A stretch of 36,377 bases of DNA. Origin: a virus. The notes beneath the pieces were generated by a model, which saw only the letters and a program-made list of their open reading frames with translations, was not told where the DNA came from and made no database searches. Below, one piece after another: positions 35,778 to 36,377 of the stretch (positions are counted from its first letter, which is position 1; each line of letters begins with the position of its first letter). The stretch lies in the IMG/VR virus record IMGVR_UViG_3300025778_000043, positions 1 to 36,377 of that record, one strand, 5' to 3'. The position numbers and the translations under genes are program-made.

Positions 35778-36377
35778 ATGGGTGGTGCAGTATCTAGCGT
35801 AGGAAATGCGGTTACAAGCGCAGTAAATACAATCTCTAGGGATGTTACTGACGTAGCTAATGCCGTTATTAAAAACCCATTACCCATCATTGAAACCCTT
35901 GCCGTAACGTCTGTTTTAGGTCCTGGAGGCGCACTTGCTTCAGGATTGACTGCTACTCAAGCTGCTGCGGTAGGGGCTGCTGCAGTTACTGCTGCCAACG
36001 GAGGCAACGTACAACAAATAGCCACGTCTGCTGCCAGTGCAGGAGTAGGTTCAGAAGTCACTCAGTTGGTTGCTCCTAGTGTTACCCCAGTAGAGGGTGC
36101 GGCAACTGGCAGTACAAGCCCTGTAGCCTCTGCTGCGGGGGGTGCTGCGGGGGGTGCTACTCAGGCTGCCTTAACAGGTCAAAATATTTTAAAAGGCGCA
36201 GCCACAGGGGGCGCAGTATCAGGCGGAGCAGCATTAGGGGCGCAGGAAGTATCTGCAGCTACCTCTCCTGGCACGATGTCTGGCACAGGACTTACGTTAT
36301 CCACAGACCCTAATGTTTCTGGCGAACCTGGCTTAAAAGCCCCTTCTAGTTTTTCTTCTAGTGAGACCTTAACGCCT
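35778..36377 (+). CDS. N-terminal part of the junction-crossing virion-module protein
   Basis: ATG 35778 follows GGAGG at ideal distance. The frame stays open to the right edge (200 codons) and continues, through the terminal overlap, into bases 3-545. The first 120 residues are Ala/Val/Gly-rich (GGAVSSVGNAVTSAVNTISR, then ETLAVTSVLGPGGALASGLT), amphipathic with possible membrane-active helices, and the rest is Gly/Ala/Ser linker. The whole gene codes for about 326 residues. Position just before the ejection-type proteins suggests a minor head or ejection component. Confidence 0.72.
   Translation, partial: MGGAVSSVGNAVTSAVNTISRDVTDVANAVIKNPLPIIETLAVTSVLGPGGALASGLTATQAAAVGAAAVTAANGGNVQQIATSAASAGVGSEVTQLVAPSVTPVEGAATGSTSPVASAAGGAAGGATQAALTGQNILKGAATGGAVSGGAALGAQEVSAATSPGTMSGTGLTLSTDPNVSGEPGLKAPSSFSSSETLTP
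36214..36377. repeat. terminal overlap, right copy
   Basis: Matches bases 1-164 with two differences (A at 36233, A at 36251), both third codon positions. See the left copy. Confidence 0.9.

Overview
The window is an essentially complete tailed-phage genome. It carries a large terminase, a portal, a scaffold-like protein, an HK97-fold-like capsid protein, a head-tail adaptor, several fibre proteins, three large ejection-type proteins, a 3TM-type holin and an M15 peptidase endolysin. The two ends overlap: bases 1-164 match 36214-36377 with two differences, both at synonymous third codon positions. The molecule is therefore circular or circularly permuted, about 36.2 kb long, and one gene is cut by the window edge. 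The order portal, scaffold, coat, P22 gp4-like adaptor, P22 gp10-like protein, fibres, ejection proteins, with no tape measure or tail tube, suggests a short-tailed (podovirus-like) phage. No integrase or repressor was recognised. The host cannot be named. The M15 endolysin, a lipoprotein with a lipobox and the sugar-modifying enzymes fit a Gram-negative host, and the style resembles phages from freshwater metagenomes (inference).

Layout. The rightward (plus) module starts near 18.67 kb: three small genes, a family-2 glycosyltransferase, TerL, an HTH protein, portal, two tiny basic peptides, scaffold, capsid, decoration-like proteins, adaptor, gp10-like protein and fibres. It runs through the circle junction (35778-36377 joined to 1-545) into the ejection proteins (542-4747), small basic DUF proteins, and the lysis genes (6849-7765). 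The leftward (minus) module starts at a perfect-consensus sigma70 promoter (TTGACA, 16 bp, TATAAT at 17541-17514). It encodes a cascade of small overlapping genes, an intergenic RNA-like locus (15.3-15.68 kb), a YqaJ-type exonuclease, a lipoprotein, two HNH nucleases, a RecT annealase, an HTH protein, an SSB-like protein with an acidic PF tail, a nuclease-like protein, tRNA-Lys(UUU), a glycosyltransferase and an FkbM methyltransferase. A GT-B-like protein (18619-17900) is read leftward just outside this block.

The exonuclease, RecT and SSB-like proteins form a single-strand annealing recombination set. No polymerase, primase, helicase or initiator was recognised, so host replication is probably used. 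The overlapping start/stop junctions point to translational coupling throughout the leftward operon.

The most unusual stretch is 15.3-15.68 kb on the minus strand. An extended -10 promoter, a roughly 100-nt transcript with a hairpin whose loop can pair with an internal bulge, and an intrinsic terminator together look like a complete small RNA gene. A second densely structured, apparently noncoding segment lies just beyond it. Other points worth checking are an A9 run that would join two frames by -1 frameshifting (6580-6588), inverted repeats over a promoter in front of the capsid module (24619-24683), duplicated leader elements in the early operon, and 11- and 14-residue basic peptides after the portal gene.
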